DNA from: Tupaia tana
Lineage: Eukaryota > Chordata > Mammalia > Scandentia > Tupaiidae
Reading direction: 5' to 3'
Length of the DNA: 64,000 nt
NCBI GenBank assembly: GCA_026018925.1
Contig: JAKSZU010000018.1
Location: 30,628,452-30,692,451 of the forward strand
Shown: piece after piece, positions 12,531-23,899 of the stretch
Layout of the letters: each line of letters begins with the position of its first letter
Position numbering within the stretch: the first letter of the stretch is position 1
Translations under genes and position numbers: made by a program
The notes under the pieces: model-generated
Told to the model about the DNA's origin: nothing
The model's input: only the letters and a program-made list of their open reading frames with translations
Database searches by the model: none

Positions 12531-12861
12531 TGTGAGGGGATTCCAACAAGTTTATGAGAAAAAATGGAATTAAAATATGCGTTTATTGGGACTGGCAGGT
12601 AGTCTAGTGGTTAAGGGCGCTGGACTCCCACATGGCCGACTGCGATTTGAGTCCTGGACCTGGCAGCTCGCTTTCTCACTTCCACTCTCTCTCTCACTCT
12701 GTCCCTCTCTGATCAAATTAAAATCAATCAGTAAATAAATAAAGTTAAATAAAATAATTAAAATAAATATGTGTTTATTTTTGTGCCCTGAAATTTGAAA
12801 TCCATGACTAATTTTTCCATAATACATATTTTCCACGAACTTTTTGAAGACTATCCCTCCA
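12531..12861. mobile_element. Tc1/mariner-like MITE interrupted by a SINE-B
   Basis: Terminal inverted repeats of the gggacttcaaaaagttcatg type (degenerate here), with TA at both ends (12529-12530 and 12862-12863). A SINE-B sits inside. Without the SINE it would be about 140 bp, like the copies at 50111 and 59168. Confidence 0.7.
12589..12767 (+). mobile_element. SINE-B inside a MITE
   Basis: Head gggactggcaggtagtctag, B-box-like gatttgagtcctggacc, pyrimidine tract and A/T-rich tail. Target duplication atgcgtttatt / atgtgtttatt. Confidence 0.88.
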
Positions 12862-13022
12862 TACATTCAACGGGGTATTATTGAATAGATAGGTTTGAAA
12901 TATTCTACAACACGGATGAACCTTGATGACATTATGGTGCGTGAAATAAGCCAAACATGATTGACAAATATGTATGATTCCACTCATATGAGGAACTTAA
13001 TCAAGTTCATGAAGACAAAGTA

Positions 13023-13072
13023 TTGGGTCATCGGGAAAGTCATGATGTCTTTTTCTATGAAAAAATAACCTA
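13023..13072. mobile_element. Very short mariner-like remnant
   Basis: About 50 bp beginning ttgggtcatcgggaaagtc and ending aataacctaa, with TA on both sides. Resembles an internally deleted mariner; short enough that chance is possible. Confidence 0.35.
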
Positions 13073-13289
13073 ATAATATAGTGGTTGCCAGGGGCTGTGG
13101 GAAGAAAGGAATAGGAGTTTATTGTTTAATGAGTATAGTGTTCAGTTTTACAAGATGGAAAGAGTTCTAGAGATAGATCATAATGATGGTTGCTCAACAT
13201 TATGAATGCATTTGATACCACTGAACTGTACACTCAAAAATGGTTAAAATGATACATTTAATGTAAATTTTACTTTAATAAACAAATGA

Positions 13290-13850
13290 GGACAAATTAA
13301 ATTCCAATATTTCTCAAACTTTTATAAAAAATAGAAAAGAAAGATACAGTTCTCAAAGGAATCTAAGGTTTCAGTATTGTCCTGATAACAAAACCAGACA
13401 AAGATATTACTCCAAAACTTTAAACTAATGTGTCTTAAGAAATCCTCAAGTTCACTGCCTGTGGACCATGGCGGCGTGGGATTGTCCTGGAAATTTTTGG
13501 AGTAACCACCTCTTCTGCTCTTGCCTTCACATAAGAAGCATGTTAAATAGATGAACCCCAATTTTTTTTTTTTCCAGCAGGATAAACATTTTGGGCCTTG
13601 ATATCTACAGTGTTCTAGTGTGAGGAGAGTACTGAAGTCCTGTTATTTTCGCAAGATTGGCCTTTCCCTCATCTCAAATCCACCTACCCAACTGTATTGG
13701 TCTGCCAGGGTATCAGCTCTGCAAATCAGATGTGATTTTTCATTTGGAATAAGGTGAAATGGTGTGGATGGTGGAAAGAAGAGGATTTGCTCAAGGCCAA
13801 AGTCCAGTACCTACCATTCCCCTCCCTGTTACTATACCTTCCAAACTTGG
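13290..13850. other. No feature recognised
   Basis: Unique-looking sequence with a T-run at about 13562-13573. No gene or repeat identified. Confidence 0.45.
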
Positions 13851-13854
13851 TTTC

Positions 13855-14590
13855 TTCTGTAGAATGCAGACAATCAGTATATATTGAGTGGGTATATGCA
13901 GAGTCTGTCTTTCATGGTCTGGCTTCCTTTGCTGAGCATTAAGTCTTCCACATTCATCCTCTTTATATCAAATATCAGGGTCTCATTGTTTTTTATGGCT
14001 GAGTGGTAGTCCATAGAGTACATATGCCACATTTTTTCAATCTACTCATCTATTTTTGGACATTTAGGTTGATTATATGTCCCAGCAATTGTAAATAATG
14101 CTGCAATAAACATGGATGTGCAAGTGCAAAAAAAAAAGAAATCCTCAATAAAATAACTAGGAAACCAAATCCAGCCATGTATAAAAGGGACACAGGGACA
14201 CTATGATTGACACAATGTAACAATGTTTTTTCTGCATTGGTTCAGAAGACTGTGTTTTTAAGTCCCTTATTCTATCAAGATAACATATTACATTGATTTT
14301 TTTCATATAGTAACCAATCTCGCATACCTGGAATAAATGATGTATCCATATTATGTAAGAGGTGTAGTGTACAGCATGCTGAGTGTGGTTAATAACAATG
14401 AATTGTATACTTGAAAGTTGCTAAGAGAGCAGATGTTTAAGTGTTCTCATCACACATAAAAAATGATGTGTGTAAGGTAATGCCTGTGTTAATTAACTTG
14501 AGCTAGCTATTCCATATATATACATATTTCAAAATATGTTGTACACCATGTATATATATATAATTTTGTCAGTTAAGAAAATTAATTATG
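13855..14590. mobile_element. Rearranged L1 patchwork
   Basis: 13855-14130 is L1 ORF2 3' sequence in antisense (ctgagtggtagtccatagag, tgctgcaataaacatgg). About 14133-14205 reads sense RT-region sequence (a degenerate frame with ILNKI). About 14270-14345 reads the neighbouring RT region in antisense. About 14345-14590 is a sense L1MA-type 3' UTR (gctgagtgtggttaataaca, gttgtacaccatgtatat). Such switching reflects inversions or nested insertions. Confidence 0.65.
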
Positions 14591-14602
14591 AAAAGAAATG
14601 TA
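14591..14602. repeat. Target-site duplication, left copy (HAL1-like element)
   Basis: aaaagaaatgta, repeated at 16911-16922 directly after the A-run of the element. Twelve bases identical, although the leading A bases merge with the tail. Confidence 0.75.
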
Positions 14603-14829
14603 GAGAAGATTCCACATGGATACTGGGAACTAGATATTTCAGGGCACAGGCGAAATGAAGATTTTCTACTCATAATTCAGCCTCCAGCAAGCAAAGCTAG
14701 TGTGGCAGGAGAGTTGAGCCATTCTCTGAGAAGATTCCACATGGATACTGGGAACTAGATATTTCAGGGCACAGGCGAAATGAAGATTTTCTACTCATAA
14801 TTCAGCCTCCAGCAAGCAAAGCTAGTGTG
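14603..14829 (+). repeat. Two 5' promoter-type monomers, 125-bp period
   Basis: 14603-14704 and 14728-14829 are identical over 102 bp. A 23-bp linker (14705-14727) completes the first 125-bp unit. The array starts exactly at the target-site boundary. Tandem 5' monomers act as promoters in rodent L1; the same role is inferred here. Confidence 0.9.
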
Positions 14830-14934
14830 CGATCACTACAGAACGGCAATCCGATTCTAGAACACCTCTGTCTGCTTGCTACTGAACATTGAGGCTTAAC
14901 TTCAAGAATTTGAAAGAAACACGCCATTCATCAG

Positions 14935-15936
14935 ATGACAAGAAATCACCGTCGGATCACGAGAAATATGGGAAAACGAGAAAATACCTCTCCTCCAATG
15001 GAAAAGAGTAACTCTCCTTCATCCACAAACAGTTCGGTGAAAGTCATGGAAATGTCTGATAAGGAATTTAGAGCATTCGTAATGTCGAAGCTAACAGAGA
15101 TGGAAGAAAAGAGAGATAATGAACTGCTAAAGAGAAAGGAGAAAGAAGTTGCCGAGTTCCAGGAGATGAGGAAATTCTTGCAAGATCTAAAAGAGGAATT
15201 ACAGACTTTACAAAAGACTCAAACGGAACTGCTAGAGATCAAGTCTATAATACAGGAAGTCAAAATCTCCCTTGAAAGTATTAAAAGCAGACTAGATCAT
15301 TCAGAAAATAGAATCTCAGGTGTAGAAGAGAAAATGGCTGGCTTAGAAAAGTCCACCACGAAGACTGAGAAAATGGCTCAAAAATTTGAGAATGATATGC
15401 GAGAAGTACTGGATACCATCAAACGTCCAAATATCCGGATAATTGGCATTCCAGAAGGTGAAGAGACCCATAAGGGCATTGATAATCTATTCCATGAAAT
15501 CCTGCAAGAAAACTTTCCAAACCTAGAGAGGCATTCGAAGATCCAGTCCCAGGAAATACAAAGGACCCCAAATAGAATCAACCCAAGAAGATCTTCTCCA
15601 AGACACATTATAGCCAGGTTGACCAAAACCGCAGACAAAGACAAGATACTAAGATTGGCAAGAGAGAAACATCAAGTTACCTACAAAGGACATCCCATCA
15701 GGCTAACAGCAGATCTCTCATCGGAAACAATGCGAGCAAGGAGAGAATGGGAAAATATATTCAAAGTGTTACGAGAGAAACAGTTTCAGCCAAGAATACT
15801 GTACCCGGCAAGATTATCTTTCAGGTGGGAAGAAAAGACAAGAACATTCTCAGATAAACAAAACCTGAAAGAATTTACCAGCACCAGACCAGATCTCCAA
15901 GAAGTTCTCAAGGGTGTGCTGTATCAAGAAAATTAA
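14935..15936 (+). CDS. LINE-1-type ORF1 protein, intact, 333 aa
   Basis: This encodes an L1 ORF1p-like RNA-binding protein, which in L1 trimerises, coats the element RNA and acts as a nucleic-acid chaperone. Residues 1-40 are basic and Ser/Pro-rich. Residues about 42-160 form heptad-patterned coiled coil (LKEELQTLQKTQ at 85-96, IKSIIQEVKISLESIKSRL at 102-120). An RRM-like segment begins at RPNIRIIGIPEGEE (164-177), and PRHIIARL (222-229) follows. The C-terminal domain runs from about 250 (KGHPIRLTADLSSETMRARR, 251-270) to DLQEVLKGVLYQEN. Length is close to the usual L1 ORF1p size, and no frameshift or internal stop is seen. The ATG at 14935 is the first in-frame start. No ORF2 follows, unlike in L1. 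The frame is surely real; whether it is expressed today is unknown. Confidence 0.93.
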   Translation: MTRNHRRITRNMGKRENTSPPMEKSNSPSSTNSSVKVMEMSDKEFRAFVMSKLTEMEEKRDNELLKRKEKEVAEFQEMRKFLQDLKEELQTLQKTQTELLEIKSIIQEVKISLESIKSRLDHSENRISGVEEKMAGLEKSTTKTEKMAQKFENDMREVLDTIKRPNIRIIGIPEGEETHKGIDNLFHEILQENFPNLERHSKIQSQEIQRTPNRINPRRSSPRHIIARLTKTADKDKILRLAREKHQVTYKGHPIRLTADLSSETMRARREWENIFKVLREKQFQPRILYPARLSFRWEEKTRTFSDKQNLKEFTSTRPDLQEVLKGVLYQEN

Positions 15937-16910
15937 ACACAGACACACGGAAATAAGAGTCCAAAAACTATGAAAGTGGCCAACTTAATCAGAGGGACAA
16001 GTCTGAATTTGAATATTATATCCCAGAATTTAATCAGGAAAATTGAACCAGAACAGAAGATAAAAGTACATGAGACTGATAGGTTCATGCACCTTCCATT
16101 TGAACAGAATCCTAACTTGTTTCCTGGCTTTAAGCAAAGTTCCTTGGCATTTCTTTGAGTTAAGTTAAAACTGGTTTTCTTAGTAGTAATGAGTGAACTC
16201 ACCATTGAAAGTAGTTAGATTATGTAGGAAATTGTGTGATCAATGCAACGTGGGTGGGAAGGGAATGAAGGACAATTGTAGACACCGGAGGTGGTGTGAG
16301 AGGAGGGTGGGAAGGGACAGAGGGTCAGAAAGAGGGGTGGAAGTAATTCTAGGAACTAGTAATGGAAAATTTTTTGTAATGTGCATGATTGTATCACTAT
16401 GCAGTGTGTACTGGATGGGAGATTGCATTTTGTATGCTGTGATGAAGCTTAGGGAAGGAATGTAAATTGAGTTACAAAAAAAAAGTTTCAGAAAAAAAAA
16501 TATTTATATATTCAATGACTGCAGTAGGATATGTAGCCACAGCTAGGTGCTACTTTATAGGATGCGTAAAGTAAGACTTATGTTCATGGAAATGTGGGTA
16601 TCACCTGTGTTAGCTATGAGGGTATTTGGATTGATTAGGGTCTTTGGCGTTACAATAAAATGTGAGGAGAAAACAGTATAGAAAGCAAACATAGATACCA
16701 GAGACTGTGGGAGGAGAGTGGGAGATGGCAGAGGGTAAGAGATAGAGAATCTAGGATGGGGGGAAAAAAGCAAAATATACAGAAGACAAGAAATGGAAGA
16801 TCATTTGCTGACAATAACATGCTTGTTGATGTGCTTGATTGAGACAATATATAGTGTAATTTGGATGGAAAAAAAAAAGATACCTTTTTTGTGATGAGAA
16901 TAAAAAAAAA
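15937..16910 (+). other. HAL1-like 3' UTR, apparently dimeric
   Basis: Two related halves are visible. Each has a G-rich tract (about 16283-16342 and about 16708-16760, both containing cagagggt), then a segment like catgattgtatcac or catgcttgttgatg, then a ggatgg block and an A-run (16475-16500 and 16870-16910). The G-rich tracts may form G-quadruplexes, a known property of L1 3' UTRs. Confidence 0.7.
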
Positions 16911-16922
16911 AAAAGAAATGTA

Positions 16923-18385
16923 AGACTCGTACATTGAAAGTACGAAATATTGTTGAAAGAAATTAAAGAGGATACAAAAGGATAGAAAACATCCCATATT
17001 TATATATTAGAAGACTTAATATTATTAAGAAGTCAATACTTTCCAAATAAATATGTAAATTCAACACAATTCCTATCAAATCTCTGCTAAGGTTTTTGAA
17101 GAAGCCTATCTTAAAATTTAGATGGAAATACAAGGGATGCAGAAAAGCCAAAACAATATTGAAAATGGAGGACTCATACTTTCTGATTTTGAAATATATG
17201 GCAAAGCTACAGTAAAGAAAACAGTGTAGTACTGTCACAAGGCCAGATATATAAAGATATTAGATCAATGGAACAGAATTAAGAATCTTAATAAACTCTT
17301 ATATTTATAGTCAATTGATTTCTGACAGATTCCAAGGCAAACAGGGAAAGAAATAGTCCAGATGCCCACATTTAAAAAGCTTACAGTGGGCTTCTATCAT
17401 ACATCAAACCGTGAAGTTATCTCAAAATTGGTCATATAACTAAATATAAGAGCTAAAATTATATAACTTCCACAAGAAACTATCAGTGTAAATCTTCGTG
17501 ATATTGTGGCAATGGTTTCTTACATACAACACTGTACATGCAGGTGACAAAAGAAAAATAGGTACCTTGGACTTTATAAAAATTAAAACCTTTCATGTTT
17601 AAAGGACACTGTCAAGAAAATAAAAAGACAACCTACATAAGGTAGTAAATCATATATCTAATAAGGGACTTTTATCCAGAATATGTAATAGCTCTTACAA
17701 TGAAGGTACAAATAGCTGAGTTAAAATGGGCACATGATTTGAACAGACATTTGAACAGACATCTAAAAAGGATATGCAAATTGCTAATAAGGATATGAAA
17801 AGATGCTTAACATCTTTAGTAATAGGGAAAAGTAAATCAAGATCACAATGAGATGCCAATTATACTGAGATGACTGTATTAAAAAAGATAGACAATAAGT
17901 GCTCTTGAGGATGTGAAGAAAGTGGAACCCTCATCAGTTACTGGTGAGAATTTAAAATGGTGCTGCCACTTTGGAAAACAGTGTGATAGTTCCTTAAGAA
18001 AATTAAGCATACCTTATAATCTAGTAATTTCACTCCTGGTTAGTTGGAAAATGAAAACATATGTCCACATAAAAAATCTTAATAGCAACATTATTCCTAA
18101 TACCCAAAAAGTGGAAACAACCCAAATGTCCGTCAACTGATGACTGATGAACAAAACTTGGCATATCCATACAATGGAATGTTATTCAACCATAAAACAA
18201 TGAGTTACTGGTACATTATACAACTTGGGTGAACCTTGGAAACATTATGCTAAGTGAAAGAACTCAGGCACAAAAGACCAAATATCATATAATTCCATTT
18301 ATGTGGAATGTCTGAAATAGGCAAATCTATAAAAACAGAAAGTAGATTAGTGATTGCCTAGAGTGAGGTCAAGGGAGGATGTTAC
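16923..18385 (+). mobile_element. L1M ORF2 C-terminal part and 3' UTR, degenerate
   Basis: Typical old L1 landmarks: aagactcgtacattgaaagt, aacacaattcctatcaaat, ggtaccttggactttataaa, and ccatacaatggaatgttatt. Many stops and indels. The HAL1-like element is inserted at its left edge. Confidence 0.88.
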
Positions 18386-18389
18386 TGAG

Positions 18390-18868
18390 AGTGGTAGGCA
18401 GACTAATGTTCCCCAAAGATGTCCACATTTTACTCTTTAGAACCTGTGAATTTGCTATCTTTCGTGACAGTGGGGACTTTATAAATGTGATTAAGTGTAT
18501 GGATCTTGAGATGGGAGATTATCTTGAATTATCCATTTGAAATCTAATCACATGAATCCTTAAGACTAGACACCCTCCGCTAGATTTAGTCAGAGAGAGA
18601 AATATGGATGTTCAGAGAGATACCTGGCTCTGCAGATGGAGGAAGGGAGCTATAAATAAAAAATTGTGAGTGTCCTCTAGAAACTGGAAAAGACATGGAA
18701 ATGGGTCTTTCCCTAAACATTCAGAAAGAAATACAGTCTTCTGACATTGATTTTAGCCCAGTGAGACATTTCAGATTTCTGACTTCCAGAATTCTAAGAT
18801 AACACATTTATATTGCTTTAAAACAGTTGTGTTAATTTGTTATGATAGTCATAGAAAACTAATACAAT
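18390..18868 (+). mobile_element. MaLR/MLT1-type solo LTR, degenerate
   Basis: Resembles an ancient eutherian ERVL-MaLR LTR: ccccaaagatgtccac near the 5' end, gagatgggagattatctt, and an end like tagaaaactaatac. No internal retroviral genes are present. The subfamily is a judgement by eye. Confidence 0.6.
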
Positions 18869-18987
18869 TAGTATGGGATTTCTCTTAGGGGTGATACAAA
18901 CATCCTCAAAGTATATAGCATGATGACAGTGATGATTGTATAACTTTCTAAATATGCCAAAACCATTGATGTGTATCCCTCCCACTC

Positions 18988-19254
18988 CCCCCTTTTTTTG
19001 GGCAGAGGGCATGTGCACTTGCCAAAGAGAGAATGGGAGAGGGAGAGAGAGAAAGCAAGCATGCCCCAATGGGGCATAGTCATGCCACAATCTTTTACCT
19101 TTATTTCTACATCCTGATAGGACCTTGGGCATGCATGCACACATGCCTAGTATGTTTTGCAAACCACTGAGATTGGGATTCAAATTGTGGTTGGCCGTGT
19201 GGGGTCTGACACTCTATGCACAGGGCTCAACTACTGTGCTTGAACTATCCCTGA
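18988..19254 (-). mobile_element. SINE-A, diverged
   Basis: T-run, the gggcatgtgcacttgcc motif, the body in reverse and a degraded head. Older copy. Confidence 0.8.
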
Positions 19255-20384
19255 TGTGTAAGCTTTAAATGGATGAATTTTATGATATATGAATTATATC
19301 TTAATAAAGCTGCTTTAGGGAAGAAAAAACATCAGTGAGGTGAATAATAACTTCAAGCCAGCTAATATATGTATAATTAGAATTCCTAAAGGGAAAGCAG
19401 AAAAAATATTTGGAGGAATAATGACCAAAAAATGTTTGAATTTTAATGAAAGCTACAAATCTAGAAATCCAAGGATCAGAGTGAACCCCAAATACAAGAC
19501 ACTTGAAGAAAACTAATTAAGTCTCATCAAAATAAAACTGCTCAGAACCCGAGGTTAAGAAGAAATCTTAAGAGCAACCAGAGAATAAAGATATATTATG
19601 TATTGAGGAACACAAACAAGGTTGAAAGCTGATATCTCTTTGGAAATAATACAAATGATAAGACAGTGGAGCGCTATCTTAAACATATTAAAAGAAAAGT
19701 AGCTAACTAGAATTCTATACTCAGATAAAATATTGATATCTCTCAAAAATGGAGACAAAGTAATCACATTTCAGAAATACAAAAGCTGGAATTATTTATC
19801 CTCAGTGTACTTGTGCTACTAAAAATTTTCAAGATAATTCTTTGGGCAGAAAGAAAATGACACCAGTTGGAAATACATATGTACAGAAAGGAATAAAGAT
19901 GACCGGATATGATGACTAAATGGAGGAACATCCTCTAAGATGTTTTTCTGATTATTTAAATCTTTTTAGAAAACAAAAAATAGTAATAATGTGTTCTGAG
20001 ATTTATGGCATATCTGTAAGTAAATTATGTAACAAAAAGGGATAGAAGGGGAGAAATAGAAGTATACAATTAAAAACTCTTCTATGATGTTACACTGTGA
20101 TACGTTGAAGATGTATGCTATAAACCTGAAAGCAATTGTTGATATAAAAATAGCAAAACAGGAGTTATAACTAATAAATAAACAAAGGAAATGTAATGAA
20201 ATAATAAAAAATTACTAAAGCAGACGGAAAGAACAAAAAAAAAACAATAGTTGGGATGAATAGAAAATAAATGGTAAGGTGATAGATAAACTTAGTCTTT
20301 AAATATTTGGAAACTAGATAACACACTTCTAGATTATCAGTGGTCGAAAAGAAATAAAAAAGAAAGTTTGGAAAATGTACATAT

Positions 20385-20637
20385 TTTTTAGAGATTTTTG
20401 CTATAGGGCACGTGTGTTTGCCATAGAGACAGAGAGACAGAAAGTGAGAAATCACCCCCAATGGGGGATGGCCATGCTGCAATCCCTTCTCCTCCATTTT
20501 CTCCCAGGATCTTGGGCACACACATACACGCATGTACATGCACCTTGGCGTGAATTTGAAGCCACCAGGTCCAGGACTCGAACCGCAGTAGGCCATGTGG
20601 GAGTCCAGCAACATAACTGCTCTGCCATCTGTTGGTC
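20385..20637 (-). mobile_element. SINE-A
   Basis: Short T-run, gctatagggcacgtgtg, a body with ccccaatggggga, and a head ending ctgttggtccct. Confidence 0.92.
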
Positions 20638-20651
20638 CCTGAAAAATATTT

Positions 20652-20925
20652 TTAACTTGGCTTGTGGTGTGGTGGTTAAAGTGGCTGGATTCCACATGAC
20701 TGACTGCATCAGCTTGAAAGACATACTGGGCACGCGTATGCATATATTCCCAAAATTCTGATAGGAGGAAGAAATGGAGGAGAAAGGATTGCATTGAGTA
20801 TCCCCCATGAGGGCTGCTTTTTCGCCCCTACCCCTTGTGTTGCTCTCTTGTGAGTGCGCGTGCCTTCTGGCAAATTAAAAAAGAAAAAAAGAAAGGAAAA
20901 AAGGAAGGGAGGAAAGGAGAAAAAA
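20652..20925 (+). mobile_element. SINE-A-like, diverged, with purine-rich tail
   Basis: Head cttgtggtgtggtggttaaa; body with gaggaagaaatggaggagaa; tail of A with G interruptions to about 20925. Confidence 0.82.
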
Positions 20926-21035
20926 TATATTTTGAATTAAATGAGAGTGAAAACATAACATACCAAAATTTGTGGAATATTGAAAAAGTAGTACTTAGAG
21001 GGAAATATGTAGCACTAACTGAAAAGTTAGATTAG

Positions 21036-21150
21036 ATTTCTTCTTTTCTAATTCTTCCTCTTTTTCTGTGTCTCTCTCTTGCCAGTGCACATTGTTACTG
21101 TATAGCAAATTAAAAAATGAAACAAAACAAAACAAAAAAACAAAAAACTG
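21036..21150 (+). mobile_element. SINE-A 3' fragment
   Basis: Only the pyrimidine-rich 3' part (tctgtgtctctctcttgcca) and an A-rich tail with (AAAAC)n are present. Confidence 0.65.
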
Positions 21151-21693
21151 ATAGAACTCTAACCAGGCTGATAAGGAAAAAATATTTAAGACACAAATGA
21201 CCAACATTAACAATGAGGGAAGTGACATCACTTTAGATTATATTGACATTTATAAAGAACGTGAGAGACTATTATGCACAGATTTATGCCAATAAACTCA
21301 ACAATTTAAATGAAATAAACCAATTCATTTTGAAAGACCCAAACCACCAAAGCTTACTCAAGAAGAAATAGACAGCATGAACATTCTTATACCTATTAAA
21401 TAATCTGAATTTGTAGTTAAAATTTTTCCTTTGAAGAGAATGGCAGCCTAGATAGCTTTAGTGAAAATTCTGCTAAACTTTTAGGGAAGAAATAATATTG
21501 TTTCTCATAAATTCTTCCAGAAGATGAGGAAAAGGGAATACTTATCAATTTATTCCATGAGGCCATCATTACCTGAACAGCAGAATGATACAAAGACATT
21601 ACAAAAAAAAAAAAAAAAAAAAAAAGAGAATCACAACCAATATTCATCATAAACATAGATGCAAATACTCTAAAAAAAACGAACCCATAATCT

Positions 21694-21931
21694 TTTTTTT
21701 TTTTTTTTCCTTACAGGGAGCAGGAGAGCACCAGAGTCAGAGAGAGAGAGAAATAGAGAGATCGCCCCACTGGGAGATGGCTATGCTGTAATCCCTTTTC
21801 CTCTGGCTCCTCTCGGGATTGGGGGTATGCATGCAGACGTGACTAGCATGGTTTCAAGCTGCAGGTCCAGGACTCAAACTGGGAAGGTGGCCATGTGGTG
21901 TTCCTTAAATTCCACACTGCCTGCTGACCCA
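21694..21931 (-). mobile_element. SINE-A-related copy
   Basis: T-run, GA-rich stretch, body and head. Clear duplication: gaacccataatcttt occurs before and after. Confidence 0.9.
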
Positions 21932-21944
21932 GAACCCATAATCT

Positions 21945-22440
21945 TTCACTAAAAGCAAAATCCTCATGCCTCTCTTAATTTATGAGGTTTTTGGTAGAAA
22001 GTCACAACATCTATATGTCTGATAAAGTAATATATACTATAGACATATATACTGATGATACTGATTCAATGTGAAGAAGCACTAGAACATAAAAAAGTCA
22101 CAAACAGAATGCTTTGTCCCCCAGGGAGTTTTATAGCTGCCTTCATTATATAAAGATAGGAGATTGGCTCCTTGTGCTTATGTATCATTTATTTGACAGT
22201 CCAGATAGGATTTAACTTTAAGATGAGCTCAGTTCTTTGTTTCCTTTGGTAATCACTCTTACATTAAAAAAATAATTAAAAAAATAAAAATTTTATCATG
22301 AATTATTAACACACTTAGTTCTAGGATTTTCAAAATTCTTCTATGATTTATCCTAGAATATCTTAATTTATGATGTTTAGGCAATCTTTCATCTCTCTTT
22401 GTCTTATTTATTCTGAACTTTGTTAAGATTTGCATTGACG
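21945..22440. other. No feature recognised
   Basis: AT-rich sequence; possibly more degraded L1, not demonstrable by eye. Confidence 0.4.
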
Positions 22441-22461
22441 ATGTTTAAAAAATCTATATTT

Positions 22462-23378
<917 letters not shown>

Positions 23379-23599
23379 AAAAATCTACATTTTAAAAGCT
23401 GATTTGATTTATATTTTATATTTTTTGAGGACCCAATATATTGAAGAAACTTATTCAGTGTTTTATATGTATTTTTATGATAATTTAAACAGATGATAAT
23501 CTTTATTAATAAAATTATGAGTTGAATGTATTTTATTTATATGTCATTTTACTAGAATATTTTGGTTAACTTGAATTTATACTAATCTATCATAAGTTG

Positions 23600-23614
23600 T
23601 CAATTGTGTTATTT
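23600..23614. repeat. Shared target-site duplication, left copy
   Basis: tcaattgtgttattt. An identical 15-mer lies at 25045-25059, and a shortened copy (tcaattgtgtt) at 23889-23899 between the SINE and the HAL1-like insertion. Confidence 0.9.
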
Positions 23615-23888
23615 GTTTTTTTTTTTGGAGAGGTTTTTTTTTTTGCTATAGGGTGCATGTGCTCGGCAGACAGATAGACAGAGAGAGACAGAGAGACAAA
23701 AAGCAAGAAATCACCCACCAGGGGGGATGGCCACGCCGCAATCCCTTCTCCTCCATTCTCCTCTCGGGAATCTTGGGCACGCACACACACATGCCCGGCA
23801 TGAGTTTAAGCCACTGGGTCCAGGACTCAAACCACGGTTGGCTATGTGGGAGTCCAGTGACATAGCCATTACGCTAACTGCTGGTCCC
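23615..23888 (-). mobile_element. SINE-A, young
   Basis: T-runs, complete body with ccaggggggatgg and head ending ctgctggtccc. Flanked by tcaattgtgtt on both sides. Confidence 0.95.
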
Positions 23889-23899
23889 TCAATTGTGTT

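Larger units (their letters stand above)
12338..13288 (+). mobile_element. L1M 3' end (ORF2 C-terminus and 3' UTR), degenerate and interrupted
   Basis: Recognisable L1 3' landmarks appear, such as tatgatccagcaattcc, a nearby cattcacaacagctaaaa-like segment, and ggttgccaggggctgtggg. The reading frame is destroyed. A mariner-like MITE carrying a SINE-B is inserted at 12531-12861. Confidence 0.8.
14603..16910 (+). mobile_element. Full-length HAL1-like (half-L1) retrotransposon
   Basis: A 2.3 kb element. Two 5' monomers (14603-14829) and a leader (14830-14934) precede an intact L1-type ORF1 (14935-15936). A 3' UTR of about 970 bp and an A-rich tail follow, and a 12-bp target duplication flanks the element. 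There is no ORF2: the ORF1 stop is followed directly by a UTR that reappears in a second copy at 23900-25044, so the gap is a family trait and not a private deletion. Half-L1 (HAL1) elements are known L1 derivatives that encode ORF1 only and must borrow reverse transcriptase. The open frame, identical monomers and good duplication suggest recent insertion (inference). Confidence 0.85.
19330..21690 (+). mobile_element. L1M ORF1 C-terminus to ORF2 RT region, degenerate, with SINE insertions
   Basis: 19540-19900 resembles the ORF1 end of old L1 (agaattctatactcagataa, an ttctttgggcagaaagaaaatga-like segment). It continues through the inter-ORF spacer into ORF2. Around 21330-21690 the degenerate frame resembles the RT domain (QEEIDSMNI-like, then NIDANTLKK-like). 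SINEs at 20385, 20652, 21036 and 21694 split it. Confidence 0.75.

Noticed and set aside
15937..16910. Degraded ORF2 remnant after the HAL1-like ORF1
   Set aside because: The segment has no endonuclease or RT motifs in any frame, and the same UTR continues in the second copy.
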